NCBI GenBank assembly: GCA_028583415.1
Contig: CM053271.1
Span: 90,724,584-90,788,583, forward strand
Reading direction: 5' to 3'
DNA: 64,000 nucleotides
Source of the DNA: Protea cynaroides
Taxonomy: Eukaryota; Streptophyta; Magnoliopsida; Proteales; Proteaceae
The notes beneath the pieces are model-generated. The model was given only the letters and a program-made list of their open reading frames with translations, was not told where the DNA came from and made no database searches. Made by a program: the position numbers and the translations under genes. Below are positions 1 through 12,200 of this stretch, piece after piece. Each line of letters opens with the position of its first letter. Position 1 is the stretch's first letter.

Positions 1-1062
1 GTGAAGGTTCATGATTTCCATGTTGTAACATACAACAAATTCCACTTTTATTTCTAGAGATACTCAATTGAATTATGCTAAAGAAATAAACCACTTGAGC
101 ACTTTTAATCTCACTGAGCTTGGGTAATAAACTAGTAAAATAGACTAACCAGTGTGATTCTAATTCAGAGTCATGGATCTCAAGGATTTCTTGTACACTA
201 AGGGAACCAATTTTGGGGCTAAAGAAATTTCAATGTCATGGTCCTTTGTTATGTGTAGTGATGGAAATTCTTGTTTAAATCAATAGAATCAATGAATGCT
301 ATTATTATCACTACATGCAAAGAGGACGCAACACAAAATATTGGAGCTCAATCGGATCTCCGATGCACTGTTGGAAGACGTCGCCTGATATCCCTTACTA
401 GGAAATCAATTTGGTTCGATTTTGATCGATCTGGTTTGGTCTAACCGGTCGAACCCATTTCAGCATTCCGAATCAGTGGGTCAAAAATCTGGGTTGGTGT
501 ATCACTTATCGAGGTCCAATTTTCTAGTATTCAGGTCAGTTATCTGGGCTAAACTTTTGAATTGGTTATTTGAGCCATTGGTAAGGCCATACGATCACTG
601 GTTTAAGCTACCGGGTCAATGCACCAATCGGATCACACATGTTAACTTACACTTGTACTTGACCGAGTCCCATTGAATCGATGCTGATCTAGTGTCGGCG
701 ACCCAGTTGAGTTGACTCATCTAGGGTTTTAGAGTCACCGACTAAGTTTTTTTTTTCCCTTCCCTCATTGAGTGGATCTCAATTGCCTCTTTTACCCGCA
801 CATGGCAGCAAGCAACGATAATTTTATACTGTCGTGACCGTCTTGTTGAGACATTCGAATTTGTTATATTATATGACTAGTTTCCGAGGTTAGAAAAAAT
901 TAGACAAAAAACGAATTTTTGATAGTTTTGTTCAAAAGAGGGAAAAATTTTCCAATCTCAAATCCAGTTTGTGAGGGTAGGTCTTTATATTTATTAGCTA
1001 TCAATTCTAGGTCTGTATGGTAGGCTTTGATAACAACTGTTAGAATATACCAGAGTTAGGGT
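1..1062 (-). repeat. Direct repeat copy A: retrotransposon leader, PBS and LTR edge
   Basis: This segment matches 1870-2950 closely and in the same order, so it is one copy of a direct repeat of about 1 kb. Read on the minus strand, its right edge is an LTR end (TGTTAG on the plus strand at 1038) followed by a degenerate methionine-tRNA primer-binding site (plus strand GGCTTTGATAACAA, 1023-1036). The rest looks like untranslated leader; I see no gag or pol frame. The left side is cut by the window edge. Only about 25 bp of LTR remain here, against about 450 bp beside copy B. Confidence 0.55.
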
Positions 1063-1075
1063 TTAATGGAAATAT

Positions 1076-1600
1076 ATGTTGTTGGAAGCAAAATTTGTGA
1101 CTATTACTTTGCAATGTGGTAAAATAGATAGAAAAATTACTGGTGGCAACTCGATAGAAGAATCCTCTGCAGAAAAGAGAAAACAGTGTGAGCACTACCA
1201 GGTTGGTGTAGCGAATGCAGCTCATGGGGTTTCAGCTTCATCATTGAAAGCAATGAACCATGAATCAGAGATTGAAAACCATAGAGACACGGAAATACGC
1301 AGTAATGTAGAGAGAGGTTCAAATAAGAAGATCTCCAAGGGCCAATCACTGCGTGAAATTGCATCCAAAGATGCAAAGAGACGGCGTGAACAACCTCCTT
1401 CAATTTGAGGCCTAATGCAGAATGCAGCTAAGCGTTTAGTTTCTGATGGCTCTTCCTTTGAAAATCTTTCGTTGGAGTCTCTTATGACTAGCTTTACCAT
1501 GATTTCTGGGAAAAATAATGCAACATGTGATCGCAGAGATGGTTACATTTTGGAAATATGTGAACAATGGGGCATGAAATTCTCTCGACCTCAATAGTTG
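1076..1600 (+). pseudogene. Unrecognised reading frame of about 174 codons with one in-frame stop
   Basis: Starting at the ATG at 1076, one frame stays open to the TAG at 1598 except for a single TGA at 1406-1408. The product is hydrophilic and charged, with basic runs such as KDAKRRREQ before the stop. After the stop come NLSLESLMTSF and a closing ICEQWGMKFSRPQ. The composition and the AT-rich trailing sequence (1600-1815) resemble the last exon and 3' untranslated region of a plant nuclear protein, but I do not recognise the family. It lies between two copies of a retrotransposon leader, so it may be a captured or retro-copied gene piece, or a remnant of a real gene split by insertions. I see no splice sites in it. 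The intergenic stretch up to 1870 shows nothing else. Confidence 0.4.
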
Positions 1601-1869
1601 ACACAAGAAGGATTTTGAAAGACCAACCCAAAAGGAAATGAAATCAAAGATGGTAAGGATTCGTGAGAACATCATCTTTAGTATAGTGTTACTTTGAATT
1701 TGAAAACTTTGGATGGCCAATGTCTTTACTTTTGAAACAGCAGCTAGATATTTTTGCATGCAATGTAGTTAATTTTGTTTATCGTAGATCTTGTTTTGTA
1801 TAGAACATGAATATGAATGTTTACTCCCTCATCTCCATTTCATTTCTATAGAACATCAATGATTTTTAT

Positions 1870-2927
1870 TCCATCCTTAAGAAAAACCATGATTTCCATA
1901 TCGCAACATATAACAATTTACACTTTTATTTCTATGGATACTCAATTGAATTCTACCGAAGAAGTAAACCACATGAGCACATTTAATCTCACTAAGCTTG
2001 GGTGATAAACTAGTAAATTAAATTAACTAGTGTGATTCTGATTCAGAGTCATGGATCTCATGGACTTACTTGTATACTACGGGAACCAATTTTAGGGCTA
2101 GAGAAGCTTCAGAGTCATGATCCTTTGTTAAGTGTAGTGATGGAAATTCTTGTTTAAATCAATAGATCAATGAATGTTGTTATTAGCATTGCACGAAAAA
2201 AGGACGCAATGCAAAAAATTGGAGTTCAATCGGAGCTCCGATTGGCCACCGAAAGACGGCACCTGATATCACTTACTAGGAAACCGATTCGGTTCAATTC
2301 TGATCGATCTGGTTTCGTCTAATCGATTGAACCCATTCAGCATTCCGAGTCAACGGGTCAGAAATCCAGGTTGGTGAATCACTTATTGAGGTCAAATTTT
2401 TGGGAATACGAGTCAGTTATCCGGACTAGACTTTCGGATTGGTCATTTGAGCCATCGGTAAGGCCATACGATCACTGAGTTGACCCACCTGGTCAACGCA
2501 CCAGGTTGGATCACACGTGTTAACCCACATGTGTACTCAATCGAGTTCGATTGAGTCGACATTGACCAAGTCTCGACAGCCCAGCAGAGTCGACTCTGCA
2601 AAGGTTTTTGAGTCACTGACTAAGTTTTTTTTTTTTTTATTTCCTTTGACTAGTGGATCTCACTTGTCTCTTCCACTGGTAGGTAGCGGTGTGTCTGACG
2701 TCTAGCGATGACGATTTTATACCACCGCAACCGTTTTGTTTAGACATTCAATTTGATATATTATATGACTAGTTTTCGAGGTCAGAAAAAATTTGTTGAA
2801 AAATTAATCTTTGATAGTTTTGTTCGAAACAGGGAGTAATTCCAATCTTAGTTCCAATTTGTTAGGATAGGTCTTTATATTCGTTAACCATGGATCCTTG
2901 GTTCATATGGTATGCTTTGATACTAAC
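1870..2927 (-). repeat. Direct repeat copy B: retrotransposon leader with PBS
   Basis: Second copy of the 1-kb repeat seen at 1-1037, diverged by scattered substitutions and small indels. On the minus strand the LTR at 2928-3375 is followed by a primer-binding-like site (plus strand TATGCTTTGATACTAA, 2911-2926), then non-coding leader. No coding capacity is visible, so the element is non-autonomous or only its 5' part survives. Confidence 0.55.
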
Positions 2928-3375
2928 TGTTAGAATATACAGGGTTTAGGATTTCGTAATAACGATCCATATAAGAACCCTAGAATATAACAAAAATAAC
3001 AAAGAGATTATTAATTAAGACATACATGTGCGTTGGAGATTGACTTTTGTATACTCTAGTCCAAGCTTTGAATTGCCTAAAAGAGATCCATTTTCATTCT
3101 CTTTACATGTGGAACAAGAGAGAGGAATTATACAAATTGGATTATAAGGACTTTAAATCTAGTATTTATAGTACTATCCCAAACCCTTAATCATCCTCAC
3201 AATAGATTAAGTTGGATTATTTCAAGCCCGTGACGAACTAGACCAAAACCAGTCAAACCCATAAAACAAACTTCCACTAATCAATGAACCCGATAATTAA
3301 TCAAGCACATAATAAGATAACTTCTTACACCCCTCATTTCTCCCTCTCTCACAAATTCATTCTCTATCTGCAACA
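2928..3375 (-). mobile_element. Probable LTR next to leader copy B
   Basis: The segment begins TGTTAGAATA and ends CTGCAACA on the plus strand, the expected TG...CA limits, and directly adjoins the primer-binding-like site of copy B. This fits a minus-strand 5' LTR. No matching target duplication could be identified, so the outer limit is approximate. Confidence 0.4.
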
Positions 3376-5780
3376 CGGAAGCAGAGTAAAACTCGGGATA
3401 GGAACAGTAACAGAAGTTTGGGGATTATTAAGTATCAAAATAGTATATCAATAATGTGACTATATTTCGTTTTAATAGTAAGTTGAGTAGCCTTTAATTT
3501 ACATGTGAAAAAGGTGGTGGAGATACAATATTTGATGATATGTAAATTACTCATATTATTGATAATTGCAGCAAAGTAGAGCAATCAGCTTGGAACTACA
3601 ACCGAAGTTGGGGGTTGTTAAGAATAAAAAAAAAAGTATATCAATAATGTGTGTATATTTAATTTAATTATTATTATTATTATTATTATTATTATTTTGA
3701 TAAGATGCACTTAATATATGAACACAGTTGAAATAAATAAATTTTCCATTAATATGTCTTCCGTGAGGAATTTACAATATTTGATGATTTGTCCGTGGGA
3801 TAAAAAAGAATTAGCCACAAATTAAAAAATGTTCCACTTGGACAAGATGGGACTACAATTTGAAGTGAATAGAAAATTTTATATGTAATGAAATATGATT
3901 TTAATTCTGTAGAAAGTATTGTTATCTAGATAGGATATAAGTGATGAGCTTTTGTCGGATGAATTAAATGAAATGGTTGATCTTCAGATATATGGATTTG
4001 TTTTGCGAAAATGTTTACGGCTTCGATGATCACATAAATGTGGAAGCAACATTGGATGCTAATTTTATAGAAGCTTTGAGGGTGGAAAATAATAGTGGTA
4101 ATTAATGAAAAATCCTATTTGGTAGAAGCAGGTCAGTTAGTGGTGAAAATGTCGATTGACATTATGAGGTTGTTGAAATGGATGTGGAAATAGAGGATGA
4201 TACGGACAAAGTGATGGTCGAGGAACTAGAAGAAGAAGCAAATCTAAAAGCACTTGGCACTGATGATGGCGATGCTTATAATGGTAAAACACCTTCCGTG
4301 TTCTTAAATTTTTAATGACTTGTTTTTCCGTGTGGCCAATATTATGGCAAAACTTTAACATGTGAATAAGGAATTCATTGTTCTACCAATCTACAAAATT
4401 TTAATTTTATCAGAGTTGCTTCATGGCAAGAATAAATTATGGTTACAAAAAAATTAAATTTCATGAACATGGTGACAAGTAAAATCTTTTCATTATATGA
4501 TACCATTCATAGTTCGAGATTGCCAGATAGTTTTTTTTAACAGTTTACAAGTTTTGTTGCAAGGAGAATTAAAGAGAAAGGAAATGAAATTTTACACTTT
4601 AAATGAAGACTTTTGTAATGATCACAACACATGCTATCATATTACTATGTAACTAATTTCAAATTATTCCATATTTAGTTATTAATTTATAATTCAATTT
4701 GCATCCAAATCCCTCCCATTTGAAAAGAAAAATAAATTTTACATCTTATAAGTATCATTACTAAATATATTAAAAAGTTTAGATAATTTATATAATCATG
4801 TTGTGTAACAACTATATTAGTTCCTATTTATTTAAAGTTAAAAAATTTCATTTTTCTTCTTGCAGCCAGACAAAGCCATAGTATCTCTCCTCTCTCTTTT
4901 TTCACTTAAAGGTGCAGTCACCCTCGTGACAAATCACAACTCCACCAAATGCACATTTTCACCCCCAACTATTGTCTTAGCATGTAAGATATGAATGCAA
5001 GCCCAATAGTGTGTGTGGATCCATTCCCCCTCATCTTACTTCAAATCTTTTACAACAGAACCGTCATCTATTATTCTGAAACAATCTACTACAAATCAAA
5101 AGCGTCCAAATTTTTTTCGCTAGGTAGAACTTATGGTTCTCTAGTCAAATGTCATGTACCACTAAAATAAAAATTGACCATAATTCTAAAAAAATAAAAA
5201 TAAAAATAAAAAAGAAATTTGTTGAAATTTTATAAATAAATAAAAAAGAATAAATGGTAAACATGCAAAGGGGAAAAAAAATGCTAAAATATGATTACCA
5301 AATGGCAGAAAAAGAAGGCTACCATTTTAAAACAAGAGTTAAGGGAGAGAGAATGGTATATTACCATTGCAAACCCATCCGTAGATGTGATTTTACGATC
5401 CTGTATCGCTAGTTAGTTTGTCATTTAGTTTGGCCAGAATGAATGACGATTTCTTCATTTTCCCATTTATTGGAGTAAGATGATTCTGTAATTTGATACA
5501 TTGCCAGATTCAGTATAATAGCTTATATATTCAACAGTGAGAATGGCCAATTCACCCTTGATGTGAAAGTAATCCATCAAGGAAAGGCAATCTTAACATT
5601 AGACTTTCCCATAGTTGGAAAGCCCCGGAATTAAAACATGAGGCTTTGCAGGGTCATGGGACACATTCCATTTGAGGATGCACTTCTTTGGCTCTACATC
5701 TGCAGGCTGTTGAACTCCTCATCAGACCATTTTATTGACTCGTAGCAGTTCTTTGGCTTCTTGGCTATCTCATTAATCCC
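3376..5780. other. AT-rich intergenic stretch without a recognisable gene
   Basis: No coding region is supported here. It holds a diverged direct repeat of about 50 bp (3411-3467 and 3605-3661, both containing GTATATCAATAATGTG) and a TTA/ATT microsatellite at 3667-3696. The rest is AT-rich. Because 4050-4330 is somewhat richer in GAT/GAA triplets I examined it, but every frame is closed by stops. Confidence 0.5.
3667..3696. repeat. (TTA)n microsatellite
   Basis: About ten uninterrupted TTA/ATT units. Confidence 0.85.
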
Positions 5781-5786
5781 CGTAAA

Positions 5787-5855
5787 ACAATAACTCAACT
5801 CAACTCAGCCTTATCCCGATCAAATGGGGCCAGCTACAGGGATCTTTTTTCTCCA
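5787..5855 (-). repeat. 3' tail of a short retroposon (Au-SINE-like)
   Basis: Read on the minus strand the segment contains GGCCCCATTTGATCGGGATA followed by AGGCTGAGTTGAGTTGAGTT. From memory this closely resembles the conserved 3' end of plant Au-type SINEs (a GGGATAAGGC core followed by short TTG-type repeats). The tRNA-derived head was not found, so this is either a 5'-truncated copy or a related L1 tail. Confidence 0.45.
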
Positions 5856-6075
5856 ATCAGCTCTATTCAAAGCCATATTCGTTACTAATCCTAAGCTGTG
5901 TATATCTTTCCTCTCCATTTCCCTAAAAGAAGAAACATAAATACAAAAAGAGCAACAATTGTATGGCCATGCAGGGAAGTACCATGAGCATTATATTTAA
6001 CTTTTTTAATCTTCCAGTAGCTCTTCTATCAAACATTACAGTGTGGAGAACTTCCAAGACAACCATATATGAGCA

Positions 6076-6249
6076 TTACTGGCTTGAGCGCTTCAAATAT
6101 ACCAGTATGCTGATGCCTGCCAAAGCAGCTGCGCCAGCTAAAAGCCCTGACCGGAGAGATAGCCCACTAGATTTCTGGACTGTGGTTGTCTCAATAGAAG
6201 ATAATTCTGGCTTGATTGGTTCGGAATAATCAATAAGCAACCTTAGGAC
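6076..6249 (-). CDS. CBSCBSPB: CBSCBSPB exon 14 with stop codon
   Basis: The acceptor is TTTTGCAG. It encodes VLRLLIDYSEPIKPE, a Ser/Thr-rich spacer and the hydrophobic anchor GLLAGAAALAGISILVYL followed by KRSSQ and TAA (6078-6076). The 3' untranslated region lies below 6076. No canonical poly(A) signal could be chosen with confidence. Confidence 0.92.
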   Translation of the reverse strand, partial: VLRLLIDYSEPIKPELSSIETTTVQKSSGLSLRSGLLAGAAALAGISILVYLKRSSQ

Positions 6250-9200
6250 CTGCAAAAGCAAAAGGTCAATAAAAAAAAATATTGCAGAATGCTGGAGTTG
6301 CATGTCTGAATTGATTGGATTATAGACACTATGGGAGATACTTCTGGCCTTTAAGAAACTGATAGTGATTACAGCAGCACCCATCTATTACTTAATGCAA
6401 AAGCAGGAATTTGTACCTTCAACCCAGATAATCTGGCATGATTTACAGCCCCAATAAGGTCACTATCATTTGCAAGTAGTATTTTGTCCCCTTCATCATC
6501 TTCATACTATAGGATGAAACAAGAAGATTGAGCTAAACTGTCCTAAAGCAAGTGTAAGCAAAGAACCAGAGGTCAATATGAAAGACATACCAAAAGCTGA
6601 GGATGATTGTCAACATCGTCAGTCCCTATCCTCTGCAGGACAGCAGATACAAGTTCTTCGAAATGCTCAGTACCTATTGGATAGAAAAGGTAGAAACTGT
6701 TATTCAGGTTAGTAGAACCCAAGCACAATGACTTCATGATCCAGGTTCAGAAATGGATATTTCCCAGAGTACATACCACAGTTAAACCTATGCACACGGC
6801 CTTTATGATCCTGGAACTTGAAGGCAAAAATATTCCCAAGTCCAAGTGGTGGATACATGAACTTGCTAGCTTCTGTACCCCCCTCTGATGCCATTAATGC
6901 AGATAATTCACTGCAAGGAACATGCAGAACCATAAGTGACAGAAACTATCCTCAAGGTATCAAGGGAACATGATACAACATAAGATTACATAAACAATGG
7001 CACCAAAATGTTACCTTTGGGTGTCACATTCATCATCTGGTGGCTCCAAGGAAAGTGCAGAGTCCCAAAACTTTTGCATCATTGTGGTTGCCATATCATT
7101 GACAGTTCCAGAGCTACCCTCAACCTGCAAGAACCAACCAACTCAGTGCAAAGTCCCCCTACCAAAAAAAAAAAGCATCATATTATTACCAATTATGACC
7201 AGCATAAGCTAGCTATCAATTGGTCAAATGCTTTTATTTAATAGCAAGTCTGTTTGCCAAATATTTCTATATAAACCTTGACAACCTTCCTCCCTCCTGC
7301 CAATTAAAATAAAAAGGAGAGAGAGAGAGAGAGAATTGACCACAGAATCCATGTCCTAATTTGTATCTCAGAATGTTTTATGATTTTGTTTGATAGATTA
7401 GAGCATTCAATGAGATTGTTAAGTTGTAACCAGATTTGTAGCTGGGTAATACCTGCAGAGCTTCTTTCAGGACCTATGTTGACCTCTCCTTGACTGTTAA
7501 CAAACTTTCCATGCCGCCCTAGTGAACCTAGGAGGTTAAGGCCATCCATGTAATGAAGCAGCCCATGGAAATATGGACTGGTCAACTGAACAGTGCCCAA
7601 CATCAACCCTACAGGCTAACAGGTTTTCAGCTTTCCATGTACTTATTTTTCCCAAGTATAAAAAGAAAGATTTGAATTATTCATTAAAAAATTCAATAGA
7701 ACATGGGAAGACAAAGGTCTCCCTTTTGCCACATGGTAGAGGTCCCCGGATAGAACCTATTATGTGAAGCGAAGTTGAGGCAATGGAAAATACCATTTGG
7801 TCATGTTGTAATATGGGTATAAAAGTAAAATTGTCTCATAGGGCTTTTGAGTTTTTGTACTCATTCTAGATTATTCTCCTCCATATTATTAATAAACCCG
7901 GCATGTGTCTCCTTGGACACAAGTCATTTCACCAAATCAATATGGCATCAGAGCAAGGTGTTCTGAAACCCTAAATCGAGATTCCCTCTCTTTCTTGATT
8001 TCAACACCTCCATCACACCTAGCTGCAAGTCTCTTCCTCTCTCTCGGTTTGCATCTTTCGCCATCACCATCTCCTTTTCTTCTCTAAATCCACCAAGAGC
8101 TTTTTTCCTTACCTTGAAGATGTCTCTCAAAATCTAACTTAATATGAGGTTTTTTTTTCCATGATCTGAGATTTACCAGTTTCACAGTATTTTTGTTTCC
8201 TGTGCCTTTTCCAATCTACAGGGCCAACCTTGTATTTCAATTTTTTAGGCAAATCTCTGCTTGTTTTTTGGTGATGCTCAGAGCTTCATCAAGACAGTTT
8301 ATCGATTTGTAGGACCAACCCTGGTTATTGATTTTTCAGAGGCAATTTTTGGTAGTGATTTTCTTTTCCAGACTGGTTAATGCTACACAGGGCCATCCCT
8401 GCTTATTGATTCTTGTTCCTTTTTTGTGTGGATTATCATGTTTGATGTATCAAGTATCAACTGCGTCTACTGGGACGGAAGGACCGATACAAATTTTCCT
8501 TCTTTCCTAGTTTGCTCTATTAAGCTCGATGGTACCAATTATTTGATTTGGTCACGGCCGTGCTGCCTTTCTATCAAATCATGTGGTTTTTATGAGTATT
8601 TGACTAGAACTACAGCAAAGAATTTTACTGCAGGTATTTCTTTTGATAAATGGGACTGTGAAAACTCCTTTGTAATGGCTTTACTTGTCAATTCCATGCA
8701 GCCCCAGAAAGCTCAAGGATATCTCCTCCTTGATTCTGCTGCCAAAATTTGGAAGGCTGCCAGGACATTCATTCCCAGGGTGGGAATGATACTCAGGTCT
8801 TTGAACTCCGTAAGAAAGTGCATGAGCTGAAGCAGAAAGAGTTCACTCTGTCACAGTATTGCTCTGAGCTATGCTCTCTATGGAAGGAGTTAGATTTTTA
8901 TGAAGAGTTTCAATCGACTAAGGCCGCTGATGCTGCTGTAGAATATAGAGAAAGAAATAAGAAGAAGAAAAAGAGGAAGAAGAGAAGGAGAAGTAGCTGT
9001 AACCTTTGGGTGTTAATATATGATTAAACACCCTAATGTATTCATTATAAATAGAACTCCCCTATTTTAACCAAGACACATTTTAATAGTTGCCAAATTC
9101 AAAAAATTAGCAAGGCTAAATATTGAATATGATCAGCTCCGTGCCCATGTTCTGAGTTGTGACCCCTTTCCTACTCTGGAGTCTGGAGCAATCCTATGCC

Positions 9201-12200
9201 ATGATTCAGCTTAAGGACAGTCGCCGTATTACCATGCTTCCACAGCCTGCTCCAGAAAGATCTGCTCTCGTTTCCAGTACTCAGACATGCAGTGACACCC
9301 CCCCTCCCCCCACATACACACACGATCTAGTGGCTCTTCCACCGAGGCACCTATGAAGTCTGACTACTGTGGTAAAGAGTGTAATACCCAAGAATATTGT
9401 TGGAAACTCCATGGTCGTCCTACTGATGGCTCTGATTGCGGTCGTGGCAATTCTAGTTAAGCCAACCTTACTGAGTGTAATACCTTACTGATTGGATCTT
9501 CTCTATCTTCTGATGAGCTCGTTGCCCTTCAGTGTCTTCAGACTAGGATGGAGCCTTCTCAACCTGCAACGGCTAATTCTGCATCTGCTATTGCTACTGT
9601 TGATTCCAATCTTACCAGTTTAGGTACCCCTTTTTGTGGTCATAATGCATTTGTTCCTTCTCCCCAATGGATTATTGACTCTGAGGCTTCAAATCACATG
9701 AGAGGTTCCGCTGACCTCTTCCATGCAATAATAAAGGCAGGGTTCATTTAGCCAACGGGACTCATTCCACTATTTTTGGGACGGGTTCTAAATTGTTCTC
9801 CTACTTTGTCCCTTTCCTCAATTTTGCATGTTCCCAGTTTTCCAACTAAGTTATTGTCCATTAATAGTATTACTTCCAATCTTAATTGCAAAGTTATCTT
9901 TTTCCATCTCACTGTGTTTTTCAAGATCTGGTGATAAGCAACAATTGGCTCTGGTACTGTGCACGATGGTCTGTATCTGCTTGATGATGGATTTTCTTCG
10001 GTCTCTGCTCAGGCTCTTCAAACTTCTTCTTCTTCACCTTCCGTTTCAGAGATTCTACAATGGTACCATCACTTGGGTCATCCTCCTTTAGGAACTTTAG
10101 CTAGGATCTTCCCTTCTTTTCAGTTTTGTAATTCGAGTCAATTTTTTTATGAGGCATGTGTTTTGGCCAAACAAACTTGAATCATTTATTCTATTTCCTA
10201 TAATAAAAGTGTCAATCCTTTTGCTTTAATTCACTCTGATATTTGGGGTCCATCCTGTTGTATGTCTGTATCTAGTTTTCGATGGTTTCTTACCTTCATC
10301 GACTGCTTCTCTAGGAATACTTGGGTTTATATGATGCGCACCGATGGAGAGGTTTTTGCTTGCTTTCAACACTTCTATTGTATGCTGCAAACACAATTCA
10401 CTACAACTGTTAAGGTTCTTCGAAGTTACTCGCAACCTCCTTTCAGTCCAATTTGGCTTCTCATGGGATCAACCATCAGATAGTTGTGTTGATACTCCAA
10501 CTCAGAATGCTGTTGCTGAACGGAAGAATTGACATCTTTTGGAGGTTCCTCGGTTTCTCATGTTTGAGATGCACGTTCCCCCATTACTTAGAGTGACATG
10601 GTTTTTATTGCAGTTTTTTTATCAACCCAATGCCTTTTGGGGTTCTTGGCTTTTGCTCTCCTCTGGATCTCCTCGAGGAATCTACTGCATTTCGGTTCCT
10701 CCCATAGTTTTTGCTGTGTTAGTTATGTCTGTGACTATCATCCCCATGGGAAATTTGATCCTTGGGCTCTTCAGTGCATTTTTTGGGGGTTATTACCTCT
10801 CAAAAAGGATATCGGTGTTATCATCCTCCATCATGGTGTTGGTTTGTCACTATGGATGACATCTTTCATGAGTCTACAGCCTACTACAATGCAACACCTC
10901 TTTAGGGGGAGCCCACTTCCTTAGTGAAAGATGTGCCGCCTCTTGATCTTGACACTTTTATTCCAGCCGACAAGCCTGTTCAGGGGGAGACTGCTACTCC
11001 CATTTCTATTCGGCCACTACAAAGATGGGTGTTTATGGCCGCCAACAGCAGACCTAGACCTCTACTGCTACATCTCCTACTCTACCACGCAAATCAATGC
11101 CTCTCGAGCATGATCCGGTTCCCTTGGACCCTAGAAATCCTCTTCCCTCTTCTAATGTTATTGTTGACCCTACAATTGATTTTCCTATTGCTATCCGCAA
11201 AGGCACTAGGTCCTGTACTTCACATTTTATTGCTAAGAATGTCTCTTATGACTCTTTTTCCCTCCTACTATAGTTTTATGTCCTCATTGTCTTCTATTTC
11301 TCTTCCCTAGACATGGCAAGAAACTAGTGTAGATGCATAATGCCAGGTAGCCATGGTTGAGGAAATGCAAGCATTAAGGAAGAATGACACATGGGAGCTA
11401 GTCTGTCTTCCCTCTCAGAAGAAGACGGGTGTAAGTGGGTCTTTATAGTTGAGCAGAACGTTGATGGTGCAGTGGATCGTTATAAAGCCAGGCTTGTTAC
11501 ACAGACTTATGGGATCAACTACCAAAAGACGTTTGCTCCTGTGGCCAAGATGAACACTATTTGTGTTATCTTGTAATGTGCTGTTAATCTAGGCTAGGAT
11601 CTTTTAACAACTGGATGTAAAGAACACTTTCCTTCATGGGGAGCTTGAGGAGGAAGTGTACATGGAAATTCCCCATGGGTCAACTTGCTCGAAAACTCAG
11701 GGAAGGTGTGCAAGCTGAAGCATACACTATAAGGCTTAAAGCAGTCGCTGCGTGCTTGGTTTGGTGATTTCATAGAGCCATGGTTACTGCAGGCTATTCT
11801 CCAAGCAACGCTGGCCACACGTTCATCAAACGATCGGGTAGAAAGATTGCTCTGTTGATTGTGTAAGTTGATGACATTGTCGTCGCAAGTGATGACACTG
11901 CAGAAATTTTTTGCCTCAAAGAGTTTGTTGGGCAAGGAATTCGAGATTAAGGATCTAGGACTGCTTTGCTATTTTCTGGGCATTGGAGTTGCAAGGTTCT
12001 CTAGAGGTATTTACCTATCTTATAGGAAGTATGCGCTTGATCTTCTTTCTAAGACTGGTATGTTGGGATGCAAGCCAGCAGATACTCCCATTGATGCTAA
12101 CGATCACTTGATTAGCATGCAAGGTGATCCCGTGGAGAGGGATGATATAAGAGATTGGTTAGGCGATTGATTTATCTTACTCATACTCGCCTTGACACTG

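Noticed and set aside
8940..9010. Lys/Arg-rich stretch that looks like a nuclear localisation signal
   Set aside because: It is an A/G-rich slippage tract inside broken Copia gag, not a conserved motif.
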